Part shown: piece after piece, positions 21,703-33,800 of the stretch
Position numbering within the stretch: the first letter of the stretch is position 1
Layout: the number at the start of each line of letters is the position of its first letter
Assembly (NCBI GenBank): GCA_002496385.1
Contig: DAJR01000027.1
Location: forward strand, 1 to 64,000
DNA length: 64,000 bases
Direction: 5' to 3'
DNA from: Methanomassiliicoccales archaeon UBA147
GTDB taxonomy: Archaea; Thermoplasmatota; Thermoplasmata; SG8-5
Notes under the pieces: model-generated
Database searches by the model: none
Seen by the model: only the letters and a program-made list of their open reading frames with translations
What the model was told of the DNA's origin: nothing
Program-made: the position numbers and the translations under genes

Positions 21703-24609
21703 ATGAAGACGAAAATGATAGCGACTATATTAGCGCTTGGAATGGTGGCAGGTGCCTTTGCCATGATGGCCACACCTGTGAATGCAGCTGCTTACCACGG
21801 TTTCTGGTTTGCCGAAATAGATAATGGCGAGGCCAGATGTCGCGATTCCAACGATGGCGCAGTACCAAACGGCGGGGTTTCTCGCTTTTGGAAAGCCACA
21901 GAACCACAATATCATCAACAGGGCTTTAACGTTGCGCTTGGAACACCATGGGTAGGAATGAGCGATTGGATTGGAGCAAACGGCCAATCGAGTACCGATT
22001 ATGTGGGAATGATGCAGACAACAGGCCTTGCAGGTCCTACAGATGTAGCAGCAGGGGATTCAATCTACTCAGTTATTGAGTTAGATGCTACTGTTGCAGC
22101 AGAACCAAGAACCTACTACTCAACAATCGATGGCCCCGCTGGATTCGGATGGACTGTCAGAGGTACAGTACCAAACGGTTACCTCTGGGCAGGCAACCAC
22201 AATGCAATAGCATTGTCCGATGAGGAAATATTCCCATCTGGATTCCCCGCAACAACCTTCTTCGAACTGTACAAGATGCCGGCAGTGACCTTCACTGACG
22301 ACACAACCAACAACTGGGCATTCCCGGCACACGAGGCAGACGTTCCCGGAAACACCGCATCCTGCATCGAGTCCTGGGTACTGATGGAAGGCGCCGCAGC
22401 AGGCGACAACGACGGGCCCTGGACACAGGTTGGCGTTACACAGCCCTACGGAACAGCCATAACCTACGACAGGACACCTGACTTCTACTACTGCGTCCGC
22501 ATAATATGGGACGGAGCGGTAAACAGCGCAGTGCTGAGCCAGCCCCTCCAGAACATCGAGGGACCACCCACGACATTCGCACCAGAGGCATCTGCCCTGC
22601 TCTCGACACCCGCGACACACAACGGCAACACAGTGACCGAGTATGTGACCATAACCGCGACAATAACCGAGTCAATCGCAGATACAACCCCCGACACGAT
22701 CAACGGAGCACAGCTCCGCGTTGACGGCGGCGCACCTGTAGCAATGACTGCGGTAGATGGCGCATTCGATGGCGAGGCCTCAGAGGCAGTTACCGGACAG
22801 TTCGACTTCCCGAGCCCATTCACGGAGGGCGTGCACACCTTTGAAGTACACGGCTCCGACACGGGCGACGGCTACAACGCGACCTGGATGAGCGGCACAT
22901 TCACCGTGACCGACACCACAGCACCGGTTGCAGCATGGGGCATGGTTCCCGGCGCAACAGCCTACATCGGTAACAACCTGGTCTTCACAGCAACCTACGA
23001 GGACTTCAGCAACTACCAGGCAGCAGGCTCATACCTGACCTGGTCACTGAACGGCGTGCCACAGGCTAACGTTCCCCTCGTCGGAGTACAAACCGGATGG
23101 GGAAGCTACCTGTACACAGCGACAGCGACAATCCCGACCGGCGGCTTCGTCGCAGGCGATGTAATCACCTACAATGGACAGGTAACCGCAGCATCCGTAG
23201 GACCCCAGACGACAGTCCTCGGCGCAGGCGGACCGATCACGATGGACGACCCACCGACATTCCTGGACCCGTTCCCGGTGTACGGATATGTATATCTGTA
23301 TGACGGAACCTTCGCAGGCGGATACGCCCCGACCGCACAGGTCGGAGCAGCCGTGTCAGTTAGCTGGTACGATGTGTCCATCGGAGCAGTCAACACAGCC
23401 AACGGCGTTACGAACGCCCTCGGTCAGTTCAGCATCGACATACACAACGGAATGGTAGCCGACCCGCTGGCATACGGCATCGAGATAACCTCGACCGCAA
23501 CAACCGGCAACATCGGATACAACTGGACGGCAATAGCTGACTGGATGGCGCCGGGCGGCGTCTGGATGAACGTACTGTGCGGTGTACCGTACGATGTCAT
23601 AATCACATCCCCGCTCGCACTACCAGTGCCCAACGTGTACGCATCCATAGGGTTCCCGGTAACCTACCAGATAGTGGATATCAACGGCGTGCTTGCACCC
23701 GGATACTTCACCTTCAATGACGGACCGATGCACTGGCACAGCAACGACACACTGTTCGTACCTCCGGCAGCAGTCCAGTTCGATGGAACTGCATCCGCAA
23801 CACCCGGCACATACACAGACAACCTCGTCCTATGGACACCCGGATTCATCTACGTCAACGTCACAGAGAACGATGTGTCAGACTTCTACCTGACACCGTT
23901 CGATGCGATAGCCTACCAGATTGGCGGCGTTGCAGTACCCGGATATCTGAAGGACTGGGCCAACCTGACAGTTTTCGTACTGGCAGGCGGCTTTGACTGG
24001 AACTGCGTAGCATTCGGATGGAACATCGTTTCCGCACCGCAGGACCCGCTATCCAAGGGAACTGACGCTATCTTCGATGCAGGCGACGCACTACAGGTCT
24101 GCTGGAACCACAACGGCACCAACGACAACGCTCTGCAGATTGCAGAGAGGCAGGTCGACGGCAGCTACATCACTTGGACCATACCCGACGGCGAGGGTGG
24201 ATTCCCCATCGACGGAGTGCACTCGTACTGGGTATACGCGGAAGTGGCACAGATCGTGACCTTCCTTGCTCTGGACTACGTCGCAGCAGGCTCCAATGTC
24301 CTCGCTGCAGCGGCAGGCTGGAACATGGTCGGGTTCACACACAACTACGCTACCTGGTTAGTAATCCCGACATCGGCCATGTTCATGGACGCGACGATTG
24401 ACGCGGACCTTGCGGGCGTGGACAAGATAATCGCAACCGAGTGGGACTACAGCACACAGATGTACGTGAGCTACGTAGAACAAGCTGGCTTCCCGGGAAT
24501 GCCCGAGAAACTCTGGAGCTGGGACTTCACCTACTCCAACCAGCCCGGTAACGGATTGTTCCTCTGGCTCGAAGCCGGTGTAACAATAGAGTTCAACGTC
24601 CTGTTCTAA
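21703..24609 (+). CDS. Large secreted S-layer-like protein sharing a module with the giant protein
   Basis: The preferred start, ATG 21703, lies nine bases after GAGGAG; an ATG at 21694 touches that site and the frame stays open to 21652. A signal peptide (MKTKMIATILALGMVAGAFA, cleaved after VNAA) leads a 968-residue protein of beta-sandwich domains: an N-terminal unknown part (30-300), Ig-like domains (305-520), a module of about 235 residues (522-756) nearly repeated in the neighbouring giant protein, and a C-terminal pair of WNIVSAP / WNMVGFT repeats (765-968). There is no C-terminal helix. The first 500 bases are AT-richer than the rest. It has its own leader hairpins and terminator, so it is probably abundant. 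Envelope role is inferred. Confidence 0.77.
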   Translation: MKTKMIATILALGMVAGAFAMMATPVNAAAYHGFWFAEIDNGEARCRDSNDGAVPNGGVSRFWKATEPQYHQQGFNVALGTPWVGMSDWIGANGQSSTDYVGMMQTTGLAGPTDVAAGDSIYSVIELDATVAAEPRTYYSTIDGPAGFGWTVRGTVPNGYLWAGNHNAIALSDEEIFPSGFPATTFFELYKMPAVTFTDDTTNNWAFPAHEADVPGNTASCIESWVLMEGAAAGDNDGPWTQVGVTQPYGTAITYDRTPDFYYCVRIIWDGAVNSAVLSQPLQNIEGPPTTFAPEASALLSTPATHNGNTVTEYVTITATITESIADTTPDTINGAQLRVDGGAPVAMTAVDGAFDGEASEAVTGQFDFPSPFTEGVHTFEVHGSDTGDGYNATWMSGTFTVTDTTAPVAAWGMVPGATAYIGNNLVFTATYEDFSNYQAAGSYLTWSLNGVPQANVPLVGVQTGWGSYLYTATATIPTGGFVAGDVITYNGQVTAASVGPQTTVLGAGGPITMDDPPTFLDPFPVYGYVYLYDGTFAGGYAPTAQVGAAVSVSWYDVSIGAVNTANGVTNALGQFSIDIHNGMVADPLAYGIEITSTATTGNIGYNWTAIADWMAPGGVWMNVLCGVPYDVIITSPLALPVPNVYASIGFPVTYQIVDINGVLAPGYFTFNDGPMHWHSNDTLFVPPAAVQFDGTASATPGTYTDNLVLWTPGFIYVNVTENDVSDFYLTPFDAIAYQIGGVAVPGYLKDWANLTVFVLAGGFDWNCVAFGWNIVSAPQDPLSKGTDAIFDAGDALQVCWNHNGTNDNALQIAERQVDGSYITWTIPDGEGGFPIDGVHSYWVYAEVAQIVTFLALDYVAAGSNVLAAAAGWNMVGFTHNYATWLVIPTSAMFMDATIDADLAGVDKIIATEWDYSTQMYVSYVEQAGFPGMPEKLWSWDFTYSNQPGNGLFLWLEAGVTIEFNVLF
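23268..23970 (+). repeat. Shared surface module, copy A
   Basis: It encodes about 235 residues from PFPVYGYVYLYDGTFAGG to GYLKDWANLT. Copy B at 28261-28963 matches over the whole length, with identical stretches such as NVLCGVPYDVII and YLTPFDAIAYQIGGV. Confidence 0.85.
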
Positions 24610-24630
24610 ACAGGAGCCAAGAAACGGAAT

Positions 24631-24665
24631 GCCTGCGCCGGAAGGCGCAGGCCCTCTTTCCTTTA
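24631..24665 (+). terminator. Hairpin terminator after the second S-layer-like gene
   Basis: GCCTGCGCC-GGAA-GGCGCAGGC (24631-24652), a 9-bp perfect stem on a GGAA loop, followed by CCTCTTTCCTTTATTT. It lies 21 bases after the stop codon. Confidence 0.78.
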
Positions 24666-24699
24666 TTTAATTTTAACAAATTTTAAATACTAACTTTAG

Positions 24700-24716
24700 A
24701 AAATTTTATATACATC
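24700..24716 (+). promoter_or_regulatory. TATA-box region for the giant-protein operon
   Basis: GAAAATTTTATATACATC lies about 110 bases before ATG 24825, in an AT-rich stretch after the terminator. It implies a leader of roughly 80 bases. It is the only clear promoter before the run of genes from the giant protein to proS. Confidence 0.5.
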
Positions 24717-24824
24717 TTAGAGATATACGTTAGTCATCTATAAACAGTCAACAAAGCATCAATCGTATCGCCGGGCAGCATACAGTCTCTGGGCTAGTTG
24801 GCTGAGAGTGCAAAGGTGACAGAC

Positions 24825-27800
24825 ATGTCAAAGAAGGACCTTGAACGACAAGGCGATGGAGGAGGCGGGACAAAGCAGTGTCCGATATGCGGAGCCGAGA
24901 ACGCTCCCGATGCATCAGAGTGCACGGGCTGCAGTTTCACGTTCGAAGCGGACGATATCGTTGAGACGACCTCAGCGGCACCCGGTTCCGGCTCGACCGT
25001 TTGCAATGACTGCGGAGCGGAACTGCCCGCGGGAACAACCTCATGCTTCATTTGCGGGGCGGAAATAGGAACCCCTTCAACCGAAACAATCCCCGAGCCA
25101 CCGGCCGAGGAAACGCCCCCGGAAGAAGAATGGGATGCGGGCGTTGTCGGCGGGGACGCTGAGCCGGCTCCGGAGGAAGTCACCGAAGAACCGGAAGAGA
25201 TTCCCGAGCAACCGACGCCCGAATTGCCAGAGCTCGGAGAGAATGAGTTTCACTGTCCCTCATGCGGCAAGCCGATCGCCATGGGGACGTCCAAATGCCC
25301 GGAATGCTGGGCAGAGATACCCGAGATGATACGCTGCCCCAAATGCGACCATACCATACCATTGAGTTCTGAGGTTTGCGCCGAGTGCTTCGCGAAGCTG
25401 AAGAACGGGGTTCTGATCGAAGAGCCGCCAGAGGAAATGCCCGAACCGGCAGAATTGCCTGCGGAAGACCTGAACGGCGGCGAGCTGGAAGAGCACATCG
25501 ACGAGGTTACCGAGATATATGGCGTTGAATGTCCGTTCTGCCATGAGATTGCCAATCCAGGCGACGACATCTGCCCTGAGTGCGGAATGCCTCTCATCGA
25601 GCGCGAGGAACCGGCGGAAGAGGAACTCGCCCCCCGGAAGAAGCCGGAGAGGGACTGGTACCGCATAATCGCCATCGGCGTGGTTGCAGTTCTGCTCGTT
25701 TCCGGTATACTGCCGTTCGCGATACCGCTTCCCCATGTCGACAGGCTCCAGATTCGCATCGACGGCGCCTTCGGCGACTGGGACCAGGTATCAGGCCAGA
25801 ACGATTCGGTACTCAGCACGCTCCCGGCCAATGTGGACATCGTGCAGAGCAAAATGCTCTCTGACGCGTTCAATATCTATTTCTTTATGCAGGTGAGAGG
25901 CCAGGTTTTCGGAGACCAGGAAGGCGATACTGCCAGGATATTCATCGATACCGACCAGGACCCCGCGACAGGCTACAGCATAATGGGCTTGGGAGCGGAT
26001 TACCAGATACGCGTTTTCGGCCACGGCGGCGACGTCGAGAGCTCCTCATGCCTTGCATTTGACGATTCAAAGGCGCAGAATGATTTCAACGGCTTTGTTT
26101 CAGCATCGCCATCGGTACCTCATGCGCCCGAAGCGGTCCAGGATGCGGCCAAGTTCGAAGTGCGGGCTACGCTTGGGGACATCGGCATAACGCAAACCAC
26201 CCCTGTGACCGCGGTGTTCTACATGGCGGATTCTCACGGCAACCGGGATTACTCGGACCTTCCGATTTCCAGCCTTGGCAGCGTCCTGTTTGTGAGGCAA
26301 TCCAGCATCGCGCCCGCAAACGGCCTGATGACCGGCTCGGCCTCGCCGGCGATTTCGCTTGAGATTCATGCCATCGGGCAATCGGTTGACATAAACGGCA
26401 TCACTGTGCCGAACTGCGCTCCGGGAACCTTTGTCAGGACGATGGCGAACGGCACATCCCAGACCTTATCTCTGACAACCAGCGTCACCAGCCTGAGCGC
26501 CGGCTCACTGGTCGTGAGGGAAGCCGCCCCGGATGATTTCGATGTATCAGGTGCGCATGTGGTGGTCACCGGACAGGGCTCGTACTCGTATGCCGTGATG
26601 GCACCCGCTCTGATAGGCATTGACGGTGCATTCGCCGACTGGAACGGGAAAGGCACGACCAACAGTGACAGGATTGACGACCAGCTTTCCAAGAACGGCA
26701 TCGACTCGATTGACGATGCGGGACTGGACATGGTCAGCCAGACCACAGCGCGCGAGAACAATCAGCTAAACATCCTCGTGCAGACGAACGGCACGATGCT
26801 TGCTGGCATGTGGGTACCCGAGATAGAGGAAGCATATGTTGACACGGGCGCGAACACAAGGTCGGAAGCGACCAAACCCGATTACACTTACACCGAGCCA
26901 GAGGTCTCCAAGACAAGGGCTCCGAACATCCAGAGGCCGACCGTGAAATCGGCCAAGACAGGCGAAGGCGCGGTGAACGTTTACCTGGACACGGACAACG
27001 ACACCTCAACCGGATACTCTATCGAAGGAAGGGGCGCAGACTACCTGGTCAAGATAAAGGGCCAGAATGGAAGGGTCACCGCCACAAGCATTTCCATATT
27101 CTCGGGCTCGGACCGGAATATGCCGAGCTGGACCCTCCAGGCCGGCCTTCCCCTGGGCGCGTCATCGGGCTCCGGTGTTGAGATCGGAATTCCCCTCGGG
27201 CTCTTCACGGGCATCACCCCGAACACAAGCGCGGTGATCCAGCTTGTCGACTGGAACCTCAACGGAGACGTCTCGGATATCTCAATGTGGGATGTTTTCG
27301 AGACCGGTACCAGGGCGGGAACCAGGGCGGACCCGGGTCTCCCCGGCTACGGCCACCTTATGGGAACTCTCCTGACCTCCGGAAATGAATTCGTGCCAGG
27401 GGCAACCTTGGTACTTAAGGATTTAACTGGACGTGCCACCACCCGAATAACTGTCGAGAACACAATCGATAGCTATTCTATTGCCCAGGAAGTCTCGAAG
27501 GGGCTTCAGGTGAACATGTATGCAGTCAACAATACGCTCTACGGTGCAAACTCAACGACATTGACCAACGACAAGACTTTGGCCAAATGTAATATCATGA
27601 TGGGCAACCCCATACCGGCCGCAGCACCGACCGGGTTGGAGGCGAAGGTCTTTGGCGCTATTGGTGTGCGTCTCACATGGACGACAGGGGCCACTCCCAC
27701 TTCTTTTAATATCTTCAAGACAACCAACACCACGACCTCTGCCGGCGATGTGATGGGCAGGTATTACGGCATAAGCAGGTTGACCGGCATCTCCGGAACT

Positions 27801-30800
27801 GCCACGGAGTTCATAGACACCAACGTGGCCAATAACACGGTTTACTATTATTTCATAGAATCGGTCACAGGCGCTCAGGTGCATTATTCCCAGGAGGTCA
27901 GCGTCACAGTAAATTACTCCGCCGTTCCAGTCATCACTCATCAACCGATCGCCGATTGCACCGCATCCGTGGTGACTGTCAAAGCGACCGTCACGGATGA
28001 TTCAGGTATTAAATTTGCCTCCGTGTTCTACAGGAAGGGCTCTTCCGGCGCCTGGACATCCGCGCCGATGACCCTGAGTTCGGGCTCTCCCTCAAACGGG
28101 AATTGGGTGGCAGGCATCCCCGTCGAGATGACGGACATCAACCAGCTCTATCAGTATTACCTGACGGCCGATGACGGCTCGAACCTCGGCATGTTCGGCG
28201 GGTCCGGCGCACCCGGATACCCGACGCCTTTCGGTTACAATGCCTCGTATGCACCCAGCAACCCATTCCCAGTGTACGGTTATGTTTACCTGTATGACGG
28301 TACCTTTGCGGGCGGATTCGCACCTGTCCCGCAGCCCGGAGCGACCGTGACAGTGAGCTGGTACGACTTCTCAATGGCGGCGGTGAACACGACCTCGGAT
28401 GTCACGAACGCCCTCGGGCAGTTCAGCATCGACCTCCACAACGGCGGGGTCGGCGACCCTCTGGGATACGGGATCGAGATAAGCTCGACCGCATCGACCG
28501 GCAATACAGGATACAACTGGACCGCCATAACCGACTGGAACATGACGGGCGGCATCTGGATGAACGTGCTCTGCGGTGTCCCATACGATGTGATAATTAC
28601 GAATCCTCTGGCTCTGCCAGTGCCCGCAGTCTCTGCCAACGTGCCATTCCCTGTGACCTACCGGATAGTTGACATCAATGGCGTGCTAGCGCCCGGATAC
28701 TTCACCTTCGCTGACGGTCCGATGAACTGGCACAGCGGCGACCCGCTCTTCGTTTCCCCGCCCGATGTGTATTTCGACGGAACATCATCCACAACCCCGG
28801 GCACCTGGACAGGCAACCTGTTGTTGCAGACCCTGGGCGCTACCTACATCAACGTCACCGAGAACCACCTGTCCGATTTCTACCTGACGCCCTTCGACGC
28901 GATAGCCTACCAGATAGGCGGCGTTGCGACGCCCGGATACCTGAAGGACTGGGCCAATCTGACGCTAACGGTAGTGGGTCAATCGGTGTTCAATCTCACG
29001 AAGTGGGCACCGGCATTCGCGAACCCCGGAGAAATATTCTCGTACTGGCTGAACTACTCCAACGAAGGCACCCAGTGGATGTATAACGTGAGCATCTCCG
29101 AATCATATCCCCCGGGCGTGACATTCATCAGTTCCATCCCGCCGCCGACAATAGGCACGGATTACTGGTTCATCGGGACCATAGCCCCGGGCGGCTCCAA
29201 CTCCATACAGATATTCGTGTCAGTGAACATGAATGCGACCGGGACACTTACAAACACAGCCAGCATAACCGCTCCATCAATAACAACTGTATGGGCTTTC
29301 GCAAATACGACTGTTATTAATCCGTTGATGACTGTGAAGAAATCCGCGCCTGCCACCGCAAATGCTGGCGAGACGATGATGTACACTATCCGATACTGGA
29401 ACAACGGCACCGACTGGGCGCAGAATGTCTGGATATACGAGGATTACCCGATGAATGTCAATGTCCTGAACGCGACACCCATGCCGACGGCCTGGCCGGG
29501 GACATGGTACATAGGCGACCTAGCCCCAGGAGCAACCGGAACTATATTCGTCAATGTCACGGTGAATGCCGGATTCAGCGGAACGCTGTACAACGAGGTT
29601 CTCCTGACATATGAGAACGATGTGGTTTCCATGCCCGATGCCCGCGCCTGGGCCAACACAACGGTGAACAATCCCCTGTTAAATGTCGATAAAACCGCCC
29701 CGGCGACCGCCAACTCCGGCGCCCAGATTGTCTATGCGATTCACATATGGAACTCCGGGACCGCCACAGCATTTGATGTTGTTGTGACCGACACGCTGCC
29801 GGCCGGGACAACATATGTCCCTGTCGCAACGCCTCCACCCTCCTCCGTGGTCGGCCAGACCCTTACATGGACCCTCCCTCCCATCGCGCCCGGGGCATCT
29901 GTGTGGATATACGTCACAGTCCAGGTCAGCGAAACCGCGACCGGAACAATCTCGAACACAGTCAGCGTGGTTTACGAGGACGCCGCAGGCCAGGAACTCG
30001 GCCCGGTAACTGACACTGCAACATTCGCAATAGCTGACCCGTTGCTCACGATTCAGAAGGTCGGACCGGCCTACGCCAACTCCGGCCAGACCATAACATA
30101 CACGATATGGGTGAACAACACTGGCAGCGCACCCGCATACAACATTACAGTTACGGAAACATACCCCGCGGACGCGACGTTCGTCAGTTCCAACCCGCCG
30201 CCCAGCTTCGGCAACAATGTCTGGAACATCTCGTTCCTGGCTGCGCACGGCGGCACCCAGATCTCTGTCACCGTGCTGATAAGCGCCACCCCGGGCACCG
30301 TATGGCAAAACAACACTGTCATCGCCGATTACGAGGACGGCAGCAACGAGGACCAGGCGGACGTTACGGATGTCGTCACGACCATCCTGAACAATCCGCA
30401 GCTCACTCTTGCCAAGACCGCTCCGGAATTCGCCAACCCGGACCAGGACATCACATACACCGTCACGGTCACAAATATCGGAAGCGAGCCGGCTTACAAT
30501 GTCATTGTCACCGAGAGTTATCCGGCAGGCGTGTCTTTCGTCAGCGCCAACCCGGCCCCGACCACCCCGATCAATGTTTGGAACCTCGGAAGCATCCCTG
30601 TGGGCGGAAGCATAACGATCGTCATAACCGTACACATCAACGCGGGAACCACTGGCCTGCTGACCAACACCGTGGCAGCTGATTACGAGAGCAGCAGCGG
30701 TCAGGATTACCATGTTACCGCCTACGACACCACGATGGTGACATGGCCCGTGATGAACATCTGGAAAGATGGACCGGCAAATTCCACTGCCGGCAGCACG

Positions 30801-33800
30801 ATAATGTACACGATTCACTACCAGAACCTTGGCTCCGACACAGCTTACAATGTGACGATAACAGAAACCTATCCGGCCGATACCACATTCCTCAATGCCA
30901 ACCCGACGCCCACAGTCGGTAACAACGTATGGGTCATCCCGTCTGTCGCCCCCGGCACTGGCGGAGTGATATTCGTCAATGTGACCATCAGCTCCACGGC
31001 CACAGGAATGCTCGTGAACAGCATCAGCGCCATCTACAAAAACACGGACAACCAGACAATGCCGGAAATCACCAATGAGACCTACACGTTCCTCACCGGC
31101 CCCTGGATGAACCTTGAAAAGACAGGGCCGGCGACCGCGAATACCGGCGAGACAGTAATCTATACTTTGCATTACTGGAACTCGGGCGATGATACAGCAT
31201 ACAACGTGAACATCACAGAAATTTACCCGATAGAGGTTACCTTCGTGAGCGCGAACCCGCCTCCGACATACGGCAACAACATATGGCTCATCCCGACCGT
31301 GGCACCGGGCGTCCATGGTTGGATAAACATCACGGTGACGATCAATGACGGCGTGACCGGCACAGTAACCAACTATGTGAACCTGAACTACCGGAACGAC
31401 GCAGATGTTCAGCTCCCGGTCGAAACGGGGAACTGGACCATAATCATTCTCGACCCGCTGATGATTATTGAGAAAGTGGGTCCGAGCGAGGCGAACCCCG
31501 GACAGGTAATAATGTATACTATTACTTATCAAAACATAGGCCTCGGAGCCGCGTACAACGTCGTCATCACAGATACGCTGGATCCGGGCGTTTCCTATGT
31601 TTCATCATCCCCGGCCGGAGCATTGGCCGGTCAGGTCTTGACCTGGAACATCGGGACACTCGTTTCGGGTCAGGGCGGAACCATATTCATCAACGTCACT
31701 GTGACCGCCACCAATGGCACTATAATAAACACTGTCTCGGTAGATTATGACGATGCGGCGGACGAGGACCAGGACGATGTCGAGGACACCGTGGTAACGA
31801 CCCTCATCAACCCGTTCCTTATCGTGGAAAAGGAAGGCCCGGCCACCGCTGTCCCCGGCCAGACCATCACATACTGGATTAACGGAACGAACATCGGAAA
31901 TGACTGGGCGTATGACATCTGGGTGAACGACACTCTGCCTGCCGGCCTGACATTCCTGGGGTCCATCCCTGCGTTCAACACATCTTTTGGGTCAACATAC
32001 TCGTGGTTCATCGGATATCTGGCCCCCGGAGGAAAATTCTCAATTCAGATAACCGCGCAGGTGACCGCAACATCCGGCGAGATAGTCAACTTCGCCAACA
32101 TAACCTTCAAGAATGATGCGGACATTGTCCAGCCAGTCATTGAAATTCAGACCTCTCCCATGGCCATTGTCGACTGCCTTATATTGATAACAAAGACCGC
32201 TCCGGAAACTGCCAACACCGGCGAGTTCATCACATACACGATCGCCTACATCAATGTGGGCCTGAGCACCGCCTACAACGTGGTCATCACGGACACTCTT
32301 CCGATAGACGTTACATATTATTCATCTATACCTTCGGGCACGGTCATCGGCCAGGTCATAGCATGGAACATCGGGACGCTTGCGCCATATGCCAGCGGTT
32401 CCATACAAGTGACAGTCCAAGTGAATGAAGGTCTTCCCATAGATACCGAACTCATCAACAATGTGGTAGTGACCTACGAGAACGGCGGGAACATAGTCAA
32501 CCAAACATCCGATTTTAACATAACAACGGTCATCGACCCCCTTGTTGAGATTACCAAATGGGCTCCGCCGACCGGGGCACCCGGCGGGATATTGACCTAC
32601 CTGGTCAACTACACAAACAGCGGAAACGACACAGCCTACAATGTGGTTATCACCGAAACATATCCGACAGGGGTCACATTCCTCGACGCCAACCCGATGC
32701 CGAACAATCCTCCGACAAACACAGTTTGGAACCTCGGGAACCTGGCTCCGGGAGCATCAGGCACGATATTCATTAATGTTACCATATCCACCACGGCCGG
32801 CGGCACCCTTGTGAACACTGTTCAGATCATTTGCGAGAACGATGCAGATGTTGAATTCACTGACCAGGACACTGTCAACACCCCTATCGTGGGTCCCTAT
32901 GTCCAGATTGTGAAGACCGGTCCGGCCAATGCCGCGCCCGGAGACACGATTTCCTACACGATAACTTATTCCAACACCGGCCCCGGGATAGCCTATAATG
33001 TCCGGGTGTACGATACTTTACCTGCCGGCGTCGCCTTTGTCAATGCCATTGCATCCGGTATATTGCAAACCGCGGGACCGCCGACATGGGTCTGGTGGTT
33101 CGGGAACCTTGCCCCGGGCGCTTCCGGAACGATCGTGATAACCGTGACCGTGAACGCCGATGCGACCCTGCTTATCAACAACGCATCCGTCGAATACTAC
33201 ACAGACCCGGGATTCGTCAATAAAATCATCAACAATTGCACATTCACCACGGTGGTAAACTCCCCGCTGCTCACGATTGAGAAGACAGCCAATGCGACAG
33301 CCTGCACAGGCCAGATAATCACTTATGAGATTACAGTCACAAACACGGGCAGCAATGTCGCCAACAATGTCATAGTCACCGAAAACTATCCTGACGGCGT
33401 CACCTATCTGATTGCAGTGCCGTTGCCCACCTCCGGCAACAATGTCTGGAACCTCTCACAAATAAAAGGCATTTCGATGCCGGTCGGAGCTGTTTGGACC
33501 ATCACTGTCACCCTGCGTGTCAATGCGACCGCCATAGGCGTCCTGCACAATGCTGTAAATGTGCGTTACTGGAACCAGGCCAACGCTGTCATGCCCGTAG
33601 TCTGGGCATACGCTGACACTACCATAGTGAACCCGCTTCTGACTATTGATAAGACAGCGCCTGCCGAAGCCAATACCGGTGAGCTGATCACATACACGCT
33701 GACTGTGACCAACGTCGGAACCGCTCCGGCATTCAACATCTGGGTGAATGAGTCCTACCCGCCGGGTGTCACATACGTCAGTTCCAACATACTGCCCATC

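Noticed and set aside
29679..31532. 617-codon minus-strand open frame inside the giant gene
   Set aside because: It is antisense to DUF11 repeats. The repeated codon use of the sense strand avoids stops on the other strand, and the translation is Arg/Cys/His-rich without any fold pattern.
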